From UBA3071 sp965369635 (GTDB lineage Bacteria; Chloroflexota; Anaerolineae; UBA3071): a stretch of 6,936 nucleotides of DNA. The stretch spans positions 1 to 6,936 of the forward strand of contig CBDURC010000163.1 of assembly GCA_965369635.1 (NCBI GenBank), given 5' to 3'. Below the pieces are notes generated by a model, which saw nothing but the letters and a program-made list of their open reading frames with translations, did not search any database and was not told where the DNA came from. Shown one piece after another: positions 1-5,982 of this stretch (position 1 is the first letter of the stretch; the number at the start of each line of letters is the position of its first letter). A program made the translations under genes and the position numbers.

Positions 1-40
1 TCGGCGTCGGATTGAGGCCCAGTCTGCTAATTCGGAATGT

Positions 41-82
41 GATGCGTGACCCGTGACCCGTGACCCGTGATGCGTGACTCGT
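41..82. repeat. Six tandem 7-bp repeats upstream of leuB
   Basis: Six consecutive heptamers lie in perfect 7-bp register: GATGCGT, GACCCGT three times, GATGCGT, GACTCGT, giving a consensus GAYBCGT. The array ends about 36 bp before the leuB ribosome binding site. The purine-pyrimidine pattern and exact period are seen directly. Short in-phase heptamer arrays of this kind occur in intergenic DNA of cyanobacteria and some Chloroflexota, but their role is unknown. It could be a slippage-prone spacer, a nucleoid-protein site or part of a larger dispersed family. No spacers separate the units, so it is not a CRISPR array. I see no convincing promoter in 1-132, so leuB may be transcribed from further upstream. 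Confidence 0.85.
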
Positions 83-132
83 GGTTTGCGCAGCGGGTTT
101 CACGCTCGACGCCTGGTTGAGGAGCAATCTCT

Positions 133-1221
133 ATGACTAAACGAAGCGACTTCCGCATCGCCGTCCTGCCGGGCGACGGGATTGGCACAGACGTCATCGC
201 CGAGGCGGAGAAGGTACTGAAGATAGTTGGGCAGCGTCTTGGACAAGAGTTCGCCATGGAGCGGGGGCTGGTGGGCGGGGCAGCCATGGATGCCACCGGT
301 TATCCACTGCCGGAGTCGACGTTTGAGTTGGCGAAATCCGCTGACGCCATCCTCTTCGGTGCCGTCGGTGATCCCAAGTACGACGATCCGCAGGCTAGAG
401 TGCGTCCGGAACAGGCGTTGATGGGGTTGCGGCAGGGATTGGGATTGTTCGCCAACCTGCGTCCGGTGCAGGTGCATCCATCGCTGGTGGCGGCCTCACC
501 ACTGCGGCCCGAACTGATCCTCGGTACAGACCTCATCGTTGTCCGGGAACTCACGGGTGGCATCTACTTCGGCCAGCCACGAGTGGAAGGGAGCGAGCAA
601 GCTGTGGATACCATGGTCTACACCCGTGCTGAGGTTGAACGCATCGCCCGCGTGGCTTTTCGGATTGCGCGGCAGCGGCGGCGCAAGGTGACATCGGTGG
701 ACAAAGCCAATGTGCTGGCCTGCTCACGCCTTTGGCGATCAGTCGTGGAAACGGTAGCGGAGGAGTACCCTGATGTGGAGCTGGAGCACCTGCTGGTGGA
801 TGCGGCGACCATGCACGTTCTCACCCGCCCCCTGGACTTCGATGTGATCCTCACCGCCAACCAGTTCGGCGACATCCTGAGCGACGAGACATCGGTACTC
901 GCTGGTTCCATGGGAATGCTACCCTCGGCGTCGTTGGGCCAGACCCGTCTCGGTATGTACGAGCCCATCCACGGCTCCGCGCCAGACATTGCCGGGCAAG
1001 GCATCGCCAATCCGCTGGCAGCTATCCTCAGTGCAGCCATGTTGCTGCGTCACTCATTGGAGATGGAAGGCGAGGCACAGGCGGTAGAGGCTGCGGTTGC
1101 TGCTGTGCTCGACGCGGGGTACCGCACGCCGGATATCGCCGCTCCGGGCCAACCGACGGTGACGACCCGCCAGATGGGTGATCTGGTCGTTGACTCGTTG
1201 TTGAAGGGAGCAATCCTCTGA
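133..1221 (+). CDS. leuB: 3-isopropylmalate dehydrogenase LeuB
   Basis: This is a cytoplasmic NAD-dependent enzyme that oxidises and decarboxylates 3-isopropylmalate to 2-oxoisocaproate in leucine synthesis. In organisms with CimA it also converts 3-methylmalate to 2-oxobutyrate for isoleucine. The protein has 362 residues, the normal family length. Visible motifs are the N-terminal LPGDGIG (12-18), the substrate arginines R100, R110 and R138, catalytic Y145 and K191, and the metal-binding aspartates D223, D247 and D251. The NAD-binding segment is HGSAPDIAGQGIANP (280-294). The key residues are offset by exactly six from the Thermus thermophilus numbering I recall, with no gaps. The start is fixed by GAGGAG at 119-124, 8 nt before the ATG. 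It is the first gene of a tight + strand run with ilvE 45 nt downstream. The family also includes isocitrate and tartrate dehydrogenases, but the RPEQALMGLRQGLGLFANLRP segment and the gene context favour LeuB. Confidence 0.96.
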   Translation: MTKRSDFRIAVLPGDGIGTDVIAEAEKVLKIVGQRLGQEFAMERGLVGGAAMDATGYPLPESTFELAKSADAILFGAVGDPKYDDPQARVRPEQALMGLRQGLGLFANLRPVQVHPSLVAASPLRPELILGTDLIVVRELTGGIYFGQPRVEGSEQAVDTMVYTRAEVERIARVAFRIARQRRRKVTSVDKANVLACSRLWRSVVETVAEEYPDVELEHLLVDAATMHVLTRPLDFDVILTANQFGDILSDETSVLAGSMGMLPSASLGQTRLGMYEPIHGSAPDIAGQGIANPLAAILSAAMLLRHSLEMEGEAQAVEAAVAAVLDAGYRTPDIAAPGQPTVTTRQMGDLVVDSLLKGAIL

Positions 1222-1266
1222 TCGGTTTCGAAGACATCATCTGAGCCACTCAAGGAGGCAGAATCT

Positions 1267-2193
1267 ATGGCACTGCGCAAGTCGGACTGGATTTGGCTGG
1301 ATGGAGAACTGGTACCGTGGGATGAGGCGACGCTGCACGTAAGTGACCACGTCATCCACTACGGTTCCAGCGTGTTTGAGGGCATCCGTGCCTATGAACT
1401 GCCTGATGGCCCGGCCGTTTTCTGTCTGGAAGAGCACCTGGACCGGCTGTGGGCCTCCTGCAAGGTCTACCGGATGGAGATCCCCTATACCCGCGAGGTG
1501 ATCCGTCAGGCGATTCTGGACACCGTCCGGGCCAATGGCCACAGGTCTTGCTACATCCGGCCGGTACTCTATCGGGGAGGGTTCACCTTCAGTCTGGACG
1601 GGCGGTCATGTCCTACCCATGCGAGCGTCATCACGGTTGGAATGGGCAAGTACCTGGGACCTGACGCTCTGGAAAAGGGTGTGGATGTGGGCGTGGCGTC
1701 GTGGCAACGGATGGCCCCCAACACCTATCCGGCAACGGCCAAGGTCGGTGGCCAGTACGTCAACTCACAGTTGATCACTATGGAGGCGGTGGATCACGGC
1801 TATACGGAAGGCATAGCGCTTGACGTTAGCGGCCATGTGAGCGAAGGAAGCGGCGAGAACATCTTTCTGGTGCACCGCGGTCGACTGCTGACCCCACCCC
1901 TGTCCGCTTCGATTCTCGATGGCATTACGCGGCGCTGCGTCATTACGTTGGCCGGAAACTTGGGCCTGGAGGTTAGCGAAGAGCCCATCCCTCGCGAGCT
2001 GCTCTATGTGGCCGACGAGGTCTTCTTCTCCGGAACCGCCGCTGAGATCACCCCCATCCGTTCGGTGGATGGCATTGTGGTAGGCGATGGCAAGCGAGGG
2101 CCAGTCACCACCAGGCTTATGGTGGCGTTCTTTGACATCGTGGAAGGGCGCGTGCCCGACCGCCACGGTTGGCTCACACCAGTTGGTCTATAG
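1267..2193 (+). CDS. ilvE: Branched-chain amino acid aminotransferase IlvE
   Basis: This PLP-dependent class IV aminotransferase transfers an amino group between glutamate and the 2-oxo acids of leucine, isoleucine and valine, the last step of each pathway, in the cytoplasm. The 308 residues match the bacterial IlvE length. The N-terminal segment has HYGSSVFEGIRAY (31-43). The PLP lysine is K159 in ATAKVGGQYVNSQ. The cofactor-binding E193 lies in SEGSGENIF, LDGITRR (217-223) precedes the C-terminal part, and GTAAEITPI (256-264) binds the cofactor phosphate. The start is set by AAGGAGG at 1252-1258, 8 nt before the ATG. It follows leuB by 45 nt and its stop is only 10 nt before cimA, which suggests one transcript. 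D-amino acid aminotransferase and aminodeoxychorismate lyase share the fold, but the length, motifs and neighbours point to IlvE. Confidence 0.95.
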   Translation: MALRKSDWIWLDGELVPWDEATLHVSDHVIHYGSSVFEGIRAYELPDGPAVFCLEEHLDRLWASCKVYRMEIPYTREVIRQAILDTVRANGHRSCYIRPVLYRGGFTFSLDGRSCPTHASVITVGMGKYLGPDALEKGVDVGVASWQRMAPNTYPATAKVGGQYVNSQLITMEAVDHGYTEGIALDVSGHVSEGSGENIFLVHRGRLLTPPLSASILDGITRRCVITLAGNLGLEVSEEPIPRELLYVADEVFFSGTAAEITPIRSVDGIVVGDGKRGPVTTRLMVAFFDIVEGRVPDRHGWLTPVGL

Positions 2194-2203
2194 TCAGGGA
2201 ATC

Positions 2204-3769
2204 ATGCCAGTACAACTCTACGACACTACGCTGCGAGATGGCGTTCAGCGCGAGGGCCTGTCGTTATCTCTGGAAGACAAGCTCAAGATCGCCCGGCGGC
2301 TGGATCGGTTGGGCATCGCCTATGTTGAAGGCGGCTGGCCCGGGTCCAATCCCAAAGACATGGCCTTCTTCGAGCGAGTGCCAGATATCGGTTTGGAGCA
2401 GGCCACCGTGTCTGCGTTTGGCAGCACTCGGCGTGTTGGCGTGGCCGTCGAGGACGACGGCAACATTCGAGCGTTGATCGCTGCCAACACATTGGCTGTG
2501 GCCATTGTGGGCAAGAGCTGGGACTTGCACGTGCACCACGTGCTACGCACCACACTGGAAGAGAACCTGCTTATGATCGCCGACAGCGTGCGCTACCTCA
2601 AGGCCCAGGGACGAGAGGTGATCTACGACGCGGAACACTTCTTCGATGGCTATCGGGCTGACCCGGCCTATGCGCTGGAAACCCTGGCCGCCGCCGCTGA
2701 GGCTGGGGCAGATGTGCTGGTACTGTGCGACACGAATGGTGGCGCTCTTCCCTCCCTGGTGGCCACCGTCGTCACAGAGGTGCGGCAGGCCACCAGCACA
2801 CCGCTAGGTATCCACGCTCACAACGATGGCGAGATGGCCGTGGCCAATTCGCTGATTGCAGTGGAAAGGGGCGTCGAGCATGTGCAGGGCACTGTCAATG
2901 GGTATGGCGAGCGGTGTGGCAACGCCAACCTGTGCTCCATCATCCCAGCTCTCAAGCTCAAGATGGGCCATGACTGTGTCACTGATCAACAACTGCGCAT
3001 GATAACCGAAACCTCTCACTACGTCAGTGAACTGGCCAATCTGAAACCGAATGCGCATCTGGCCTACGTGGGCCATAGTGCTTTTGCTCACAAGGGAGGG
3101 ACACATGTCAACGCGCTGCTCAAGTGCCAGGAGAGCTATCAGCATATAGATCCCAGCTTGGTAGGCAATCGTAAGCGGGTTGTCGTATCCGAGCTCTCTG
3201 GGAAGAGCAATATCGCTTACAAAGCGCAGGAGTTCGGTCTGGACTTGCTGGCGGGTGACGTGCAAACGCAGCAGGTCCTGCAACACATCAAGGAACTGGA
3301 GAACCGCGGCTTCCAGTTCGAGAGCGCCGAGGGGTCGGTGGAGTTGCTCATACGCCGCGCCCGTCCGGACTATGCTCGACCCTTCGAACTGCTCGACTTC
3401 CACGTGCTGGTGCGCGGTTGTCACGACGGACACATGGCAGCCGAGGCCACTGTCAAGGTTCGGGTGGGCGATCAGGTCATGCACACCGCCGCTGATGGCA
3501 ACGGGCCAGTCAACGCTCTGGACGCCGCCGTCCGGAAGGCGTTGCTTCCCTTCTACCCCCGTCTGGCCGATGTTCAACTCACCGACTACAAAGTGCGCAT
3601 CTTGGACGGGGAGGCGGGGACGGCGGCGCAGACCCGCGTGCTTATCGATTCGGCCAATGACCATCGCACCTGGAGCACGGTAGGAAGCTCGACCAACATC
3701 ATCGAGGCTAGTTGGCAGGCGCTGGCCGACAGTCTGGAGTATGCTCTGCTGAACGGCGGCGACGACTGA
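2204..3769 (+). CDS. cimA: (R)-citramalate synthase CimA, long two-domain type
   Basis: CimA condenses pyruvate with acetyl-CoA to (R)-citramalate, the entry to a threonine-independent isoleucine pathway; it acts in the cytoplasm and needs a divalent metal. The 521 residues begin with YDTTLRDGVQREG (6-18), which holds catalytic R11 and metal ligand D12. YVEGGWPGSNPKD (about 40-52) is characteristic of the citramalate synthase branch rather than LeuA. The HAHND motif (204-208) gives metal ligands H204 and H206, and N240 in GYGERCGNAN completes the site. E144-H145 lie in DAEHFFDGY. The linker contains AHKGGTH (295-301). A LeuA-type C-terminal regulatory domain spans roughly 395-516, with DGNGPVNALD and GSSTNIIEASWQAL. 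The ATG at 2204 was chosen because it follows the ilvE stop by 10 nt and has AGGGA just upstream (2196-2200). A longer in-frame version would overlap ilvE by about 100 nt. All catalytic residues look intact, in contrast to the related gene downstream. Confidence 0.94.
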   Translation: MPVQLYDTTLRDGVQREGLSLSLEDKLKIARRLDRLGIAYVEGGWPGSNPKDMAFFERVPDIGLEQATVSAFGSTRRVGVAVEDDGNIRALIAANTLAVAIVGKSWDLHVHHVLRTTLEENLLMIADSVRYLKAQGREVIYDAEHFFDGYRADPAYALETLAAAAEAGADVLVLCDTNGGALPSLVATVVTEVRQATSTPLGIHAHNDGEMAVANSLIAVERGVEHVQGTVNGYGERCGNANLCSIIPALKLKMGHDCVTDQQLRMITETSHYVSELANLKPNAHLAYVGHSAFAHKGGTHVNALLKCQESYQHIDPSLVGNRKRVVVSELSGKSNIAYKAQEFGLDLLAGDVQTQQVLQHIKELENRGFQFESAEGSVELLIRRARPDYARPFELLDFHVLVRGCHDGHMAAEATVKVRVGDQVMHTAADGNGPVNALDAAVRKALLPFYPRLADVQLTDYKVRILDGEAGTAAQTRVLIDSANDHRTWSTVGSSTNIIEASWQALADSLEYALLNGGDD

Positions 3770-3871
3770 CAGTGGTACAGAGCAAGCTAGTCAGCGCTTG
3801 AGCGAAGGTTCTCTTGGACATGTCTGGGTGGCGGCCCCAGAATCCACCCGACCAAGGGCAGCAAACAAGGA

Positions 3872-3888
3872 GGTAACCACTCAGGCTG
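3872..3888 (+). repeat. 17-bp dispersed motif, copy 1
   Basis: The sequence GGTAACCACTCAGGCTG recurs at 6840-6856 with one C-to-T change, in the same orientation nearly 3 kb away. Both copies are intergenic. This copy overlaps the perfect Shine-Dalgarno-like AAGGAGGT at 3867-3874. Sequence on either side of the two copies is otherwise unrelated, so the shared unit is short. It could be a protein-binding site or the remnant of a mobile-element end. The match is seen directly, and the meaning is not known. Confidence 0.5.
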
Positions 3889-3916
3889 CCACGGAATTGG
3901 ATGTTTTAGGCTCTCA

Positions 3917-4000
3917 GCCCTCGTCCTCGAGGGCGGCTCTGGCGAGAGTATCTCGTTTTGAGCAGCTACTTGCCGCACAAGCCGCCCCCGGGAAGGGGGC
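3917..4000 (+). other. Hairpin pair with a mutually exclusive long-range alternative
   Basis: Hairpin A pairs GCCCTCG (3917-3923) with CGAGGGC (3928-3934) around a TCCT loop. Hairpin B pairs GCCCCC (3984-3989) with GGGGGC (3995-4000) around GGGAA. Between them is a weak stem, CGAGA (3943-3947) with TCTCG (3951-3955), followed by TTTT. The right arm of A and the left arm of B can instead pair with each other: GGGCGGC (3931-3937) is exactly complementary to GCCGCCC (3981-3987), extended by a T-A pair. Forming this stem would break both A and B. Such switching arms are typical of riboregulators, but GC-rich DNA can produce them by chance. The downstream Shine-Dalgarno begins 26 nt after hairpin B. 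Confidence 0.35.
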
Positions 4001-4040
4001 TGGGAGCATAGGGTGAGTAGTAAGCAAAGGAGGATGACTC

Positions 4041-5714
4041 ATGGAACAGGTCAAGGTATTTGACGCGACGCTCTATGGAGGCGGACAGTCACCTGGAGCG
4101 AGTCTCAATATCGAAGAGAAGCTGGAAATCGCTCGTCTGCTAGAGCAGATGCGGGTAGATGTCATCCAGGCTGGGTTCCCTATTTCCTCGCCGGGCGAGT
4201 TCAAGGCGGTACAAAGCCTTGCCGAGGAGATCCGGGGATGTGGGATCTGCGCGCTGGCCCGCGCTCGCCAGGAAGATGTTGATGTAGCCGCTGCGGCCCT
4301 CGAGTCTGCGGCCCATCCGCGCATCCAGGTCGGACTGGGCGTGTCCGATTCATACGTCGTCGGCAAGTTGAAGACGACGAGGGAGGCCGCGCTGGAGATG
4401 GGGGTAGCAGCAGTTCGCTACGCGCGCCGCTACGTGGATGACGTGCAGTACTATGCCGCCGACGCGTGCCGCGCCGACGTGGAGTACCTCTACCGCGTGC
4501 TGGAGGCAGTGATCGAAGCTGGCGCTACCACCGTCAACATCCCCGATGCCATTGGCTTCTTCGTGCCATCGGAATGGGGCGCGCTGATCCGGGGCATCCG
4601 AGAGAACGTGCCCAACATTGACAAAGCGGTCATCTCCGTGCACTGCCACAATGATCTGGGTATGGCCAGCGCCAATACAGTGGAGGCGTTGGCCAACGGC
4701 GCGCGCCAGGCCGAGTGCGCGCTCAACGGACTTGGCGAGCGGACCGGCAATGCCTGCCTGGAAGAGATAGTCATGACCCTCCACGCCCGTGGAGAGGCCC
4801 TGGGTTTGTCCACCGGCATCGATACCCGACTGATCTACTCTGCCAGCCAATTGGTGAGCCATCTGACAGGTCTTTCGATACAACCCACTAAGGCCATCAT
4901 TGGTACCAAGGCCTTCGCCTATACCTCCGGTATGTACCAGAACGGCGTGCTGCGGGGGCGTACAGACGGTGAGATCATTGATCCGGCAGACATTGGCATC
5001 CTGGTGTCGGACTATGGGGCCCCCCTGCTGACAGGGCGTGAAGGCGTGCGCCGCAGCCTGAGCGAGCTGGGTTATAGCCTGGACGATGACGAGTTTGCCC
5101 GCGTCTACGAACGATTCCGGGACGTGATCAAGAAGAAGCAGTCACCGGGACTTCGCGAACTGGAAGCCATAGTCAGCGGCGAGACATCGGTGTTCATGGA
5201 AGAAACCTACAAGCTGCAGGAAGTACAAGTTACGTGCGGCACCAGTGGGCTACCCCTCGCTGCCGTGTGCGTGAGCGGACCAGAGGGAGAAGCGGTGTGG
5301 GCCACCAGCCCAGGCAACGGTCCGGTGGATGCTGCCTTCAAGGCCGTTGATAGCATCGTCGACGTGCCCAGCGAGTTGCTGGAGTTCTCCGTGCAGGCGA
5401 TGACCGGGGGTGTGGATGCTCTGGGCAAGGTGACGGTTCGTATCCAGGGAGACGTGCCGATTGGCGACACGGGCCAGGTGGAGAGGCGGCTGTTTCTGGG
5501 ACGCGGTGCGGACACAGACATCATTGTCGCCAGCGTCAAGGCCTACCTCTTTGCCCTCAACCGGCAGCTCGCTGCGCAACGGGCCGGCAGGCAACGACAG
5601 GCCATCACCGAGGAGGTCCGCCAGACGTTGGAGGAAATGCGCGCCCGCTACGGCACAGCCCATACTAAGGATTTCATGGGTTGGAGTGTCCTACGAGAGG
5701 AGAAGCTGGTCTGA
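4041..5714 (+). CDS. LeuA-like protein with degenerate active site (probable pseudoenzyme)
   Basis: The 557-residue product aligns by eye with 2-isopropylmalate synthase throughout: QSPGASLNIEEKLEIA (16-31), AGFPISSPGEF (44-54), VPNIDKAVISVHCHNDLGMA (190-209) and LNGLGERTGNACLEE (228-242). The C-terminal LeuA regulatory domain (about 390-508) is well kept, including GNGPVDA (425-431) and GRGADTDII (487-495). The catalytic motifs are altered. The family's TLRDGEQ is TLYGGGQ (10-16), losing catalytic Arg and metal-ligand Asp. EAGFP is QAGFP (Q43). RIHTF is RIQVG (94-98). The Glu of the CED/PED motif is A140. PDTVGY is PDAIGF (168-173). FAHxSGIHQDG is FAYTSGMYQNG (292-302), and GKHSGR is PLLTGR (328-333). 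Metal-site H201, H203 and N237 remain. A roughly 10-residue insertion precedes 487, and a charged tail of about 48 residues (510-557) extends past the usual end. The start has AAAGGAGG at 4026-4033 with a 7-nt spacer. The intact frame argues against simple decay. Normal LeuA activity is unlikely; a regulatory partner or new function is inference. Confidence 0.85.
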   Translation: MEQVKVFDATLYGGGQSPGASLNIEEKLEIARLLEQMRVDVIQAGFPISSPGEFKAVQSLAEEIRGCGICALARARQEDVDVAAAALESAAHPRIQVGLGVSDSYVVGKLKTTREAALEMGVAAVRYARRYVDDVQYYAADACRADVEYLYRVLEAVIEAGATTVNIPDAIGFFVPSEWGALIRGIRENVPNIDKAVISVHCHNDLGMASANTVEALANGARQAECALNGLGERTGNACLEEIVMTLHARGEALGLSTGIDTRLIYSASQLVSHLTGLSIQPTKAIIGTKAFAYTSGMYQNGVLRGRTDGEIIDPADIGILVSDYGAPLLTGREGVRRSLSELGYSLDDDEFARVYERFRDVIKKKQSPGLRELEAIVSGETSVFMEETYKLQEVQVTCGTSGLPLAAVCVSGPEGEAVWATSPGNGPVDAAFKAVDSIVDVPSELLEFSVQAMTGGVDALGKVTVRIQGDVPIGDTGQVERRLFLGRGADTDIIVASVKAYLFALNRQLAAQRAGRQRQAITEEVRQTLEEMRARYGTAHTKDFMGWSVLREEKLV

Positions 5715-5732
5715 AGTTGCAATTGGGACAAG

Positions 5733-5765
5733 AGAACTCCGAGGCCGCTGGGACTTCGGAGTTCT
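5733..5765 (+). terminator. Strong 12-bp hairpin 18 nt after the LeuA-like gene
   Basis: AGAACTCCGAGG (5733-5744) pairs with CTTCGGAGTTCT (5754-5765) through 12 pairs, with one G-T wobble and a 9-nt loop. It begins 18 nt after the stop codon at 5712-5714, where a terminator or a 3'-end stabilising structure would be expected for the + strand operon. The bases after it (GATCTTCG) contain no proper U-run. Classical factor-independent termination is therefore not shown, and Rho-linked termination or transcript protection is equally possible. Confidence 0.5.
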
Positions 5766-5905
5766 GATCTTCGATGCACGCGTCGGGTGGCTCAGCTTGA
5801 CCTTGGTTGTCGCGCCCCGATGGCGTTGGCTCAGTCGGCCTTCGTCCCTTGGACCAACAGGCGGTAGGAGTCTGCGTTGCCGAAAGTCAGGAACCTCGCC
5901 AGCGT

Positions 5906-5924
5906 GCCCCGCTTGGGGCGGGGC
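5906..5924. terminator. GC-rich hairpin in the convergent spacer
   Basis: GCCCCGC (5906-5912) and GCGGGGC (5918-5924) form a perfect 7-bp stem with a TTGGG loop. Read on the - strand it lies about 60 nt beyond the stop of the lipoprotein gene, and on the + strand about 190 nt beyond the LeuA-like gene, so it could stop transcription from either side. Neither flank carries a T-run, so the terminator role is a guess from position. The rest of 5715-5982 shows no ORF with a ribosome binding site or recognisable protein. Confidence 0.3.
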
Positions 5925-5982
5925 GTGCTCTACGATCTCCAGACAAGATCCGTGAAATGACCGACGTTTTGATGATCTCCAA

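Larger units (their letters stand above)
3770..4040 (+). promoter_or_regulatory. Structured 271-nt leader between cimA and the LeuA-like gene
   Basis: The gap is long compared with the 45- and 10-nt gaps upstream, and it is rich in possible RNA structure. A two-part stem pairs 3811-3817 with 3852-3858 and GGGTGG (3826-3831) with CCACCC (3844-3849). Its inner part competes with CTGGG (3824-3828) pairing to CCCAG (3836-3840). Further hairpins lie at 3917-3934 and 3984-4000. A perfect AAGGAGGT sits at 3867-3874 without a start codon at proper distance, while the working site for the next gene is AAAGGAGG at 4026-4033. No U-run follows any hairpin, so it is not an obvious intrinsic attenuator. 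It does not match the T-box consensus, and I see no leucine- or isoleucine-rich leader peptide. I did not find a convincing promoter. A regulatory leader is an inference from spacing and structure only. Confidence 0.35.

Noticed and set aside
1..15. Possible end of an upstream + strand gene (codons S-A-S-D-stop)
   Set aside because: Only four codons are visible and all frames soon reach stops. A leuD end would fit the context, but nothing in the bases supports it.
41..82. CRISPR array
   Set aside because: Units are 7 bp and contiguous, with no spacers.
2087..2203. N-terminal extension of CimA by 39 codons
   Set aside because: It would overlap ilvE by about 100 nt and add sequence foreign to the family; the ATG at 2204 begins right at the conserved start of the fold.
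2804..3664. 286-codon - strand ORF opposite cimA
   Set aside because: It is antisense to a gene with clear CimA motifs, lacks its own ribosome binding site and resembles no protein family; an artefact of GC-rich codon use.
3820..3876. 18-codon ORF from the ATG at 3820
   Set aside because: No Shine-Dalgarno site and no amino acid run suited to attenuation.
3824..3937. T-box riboswitch (GGGTGGCGG plus a following GCCCTCGTCC stem)
   Set aside because: The T-box core AGGGTGGNACCGCG is not matched, upstream space is too short for a specifier stem, and no terminator U-run follows.
3798..4016. 72-residue + strand ORF starting at TTG in the leader
   Set aside because: No ribosome binding site before the TTG, no recognisable domain, and its codons coincide with strong RNA hairpins. 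A leader peptide is possible but has no run of Leu, Ile or Val codons.
4041..4090. Frameshift or sequencing error as the cause of TLYGGGQ
   Set aside because: The frame is continuous with matching LeuA residues on both sides, and at least two base changes each would be needed to regain Arg and Asp.
5461..5955. + strand 164-codon ORF running from the LeuA-like gene into the spacer
   Set aside because: Its first half is an out-of-frame shadow of the LeuA-like gene, and the rest has no motif or ribosome binding site.
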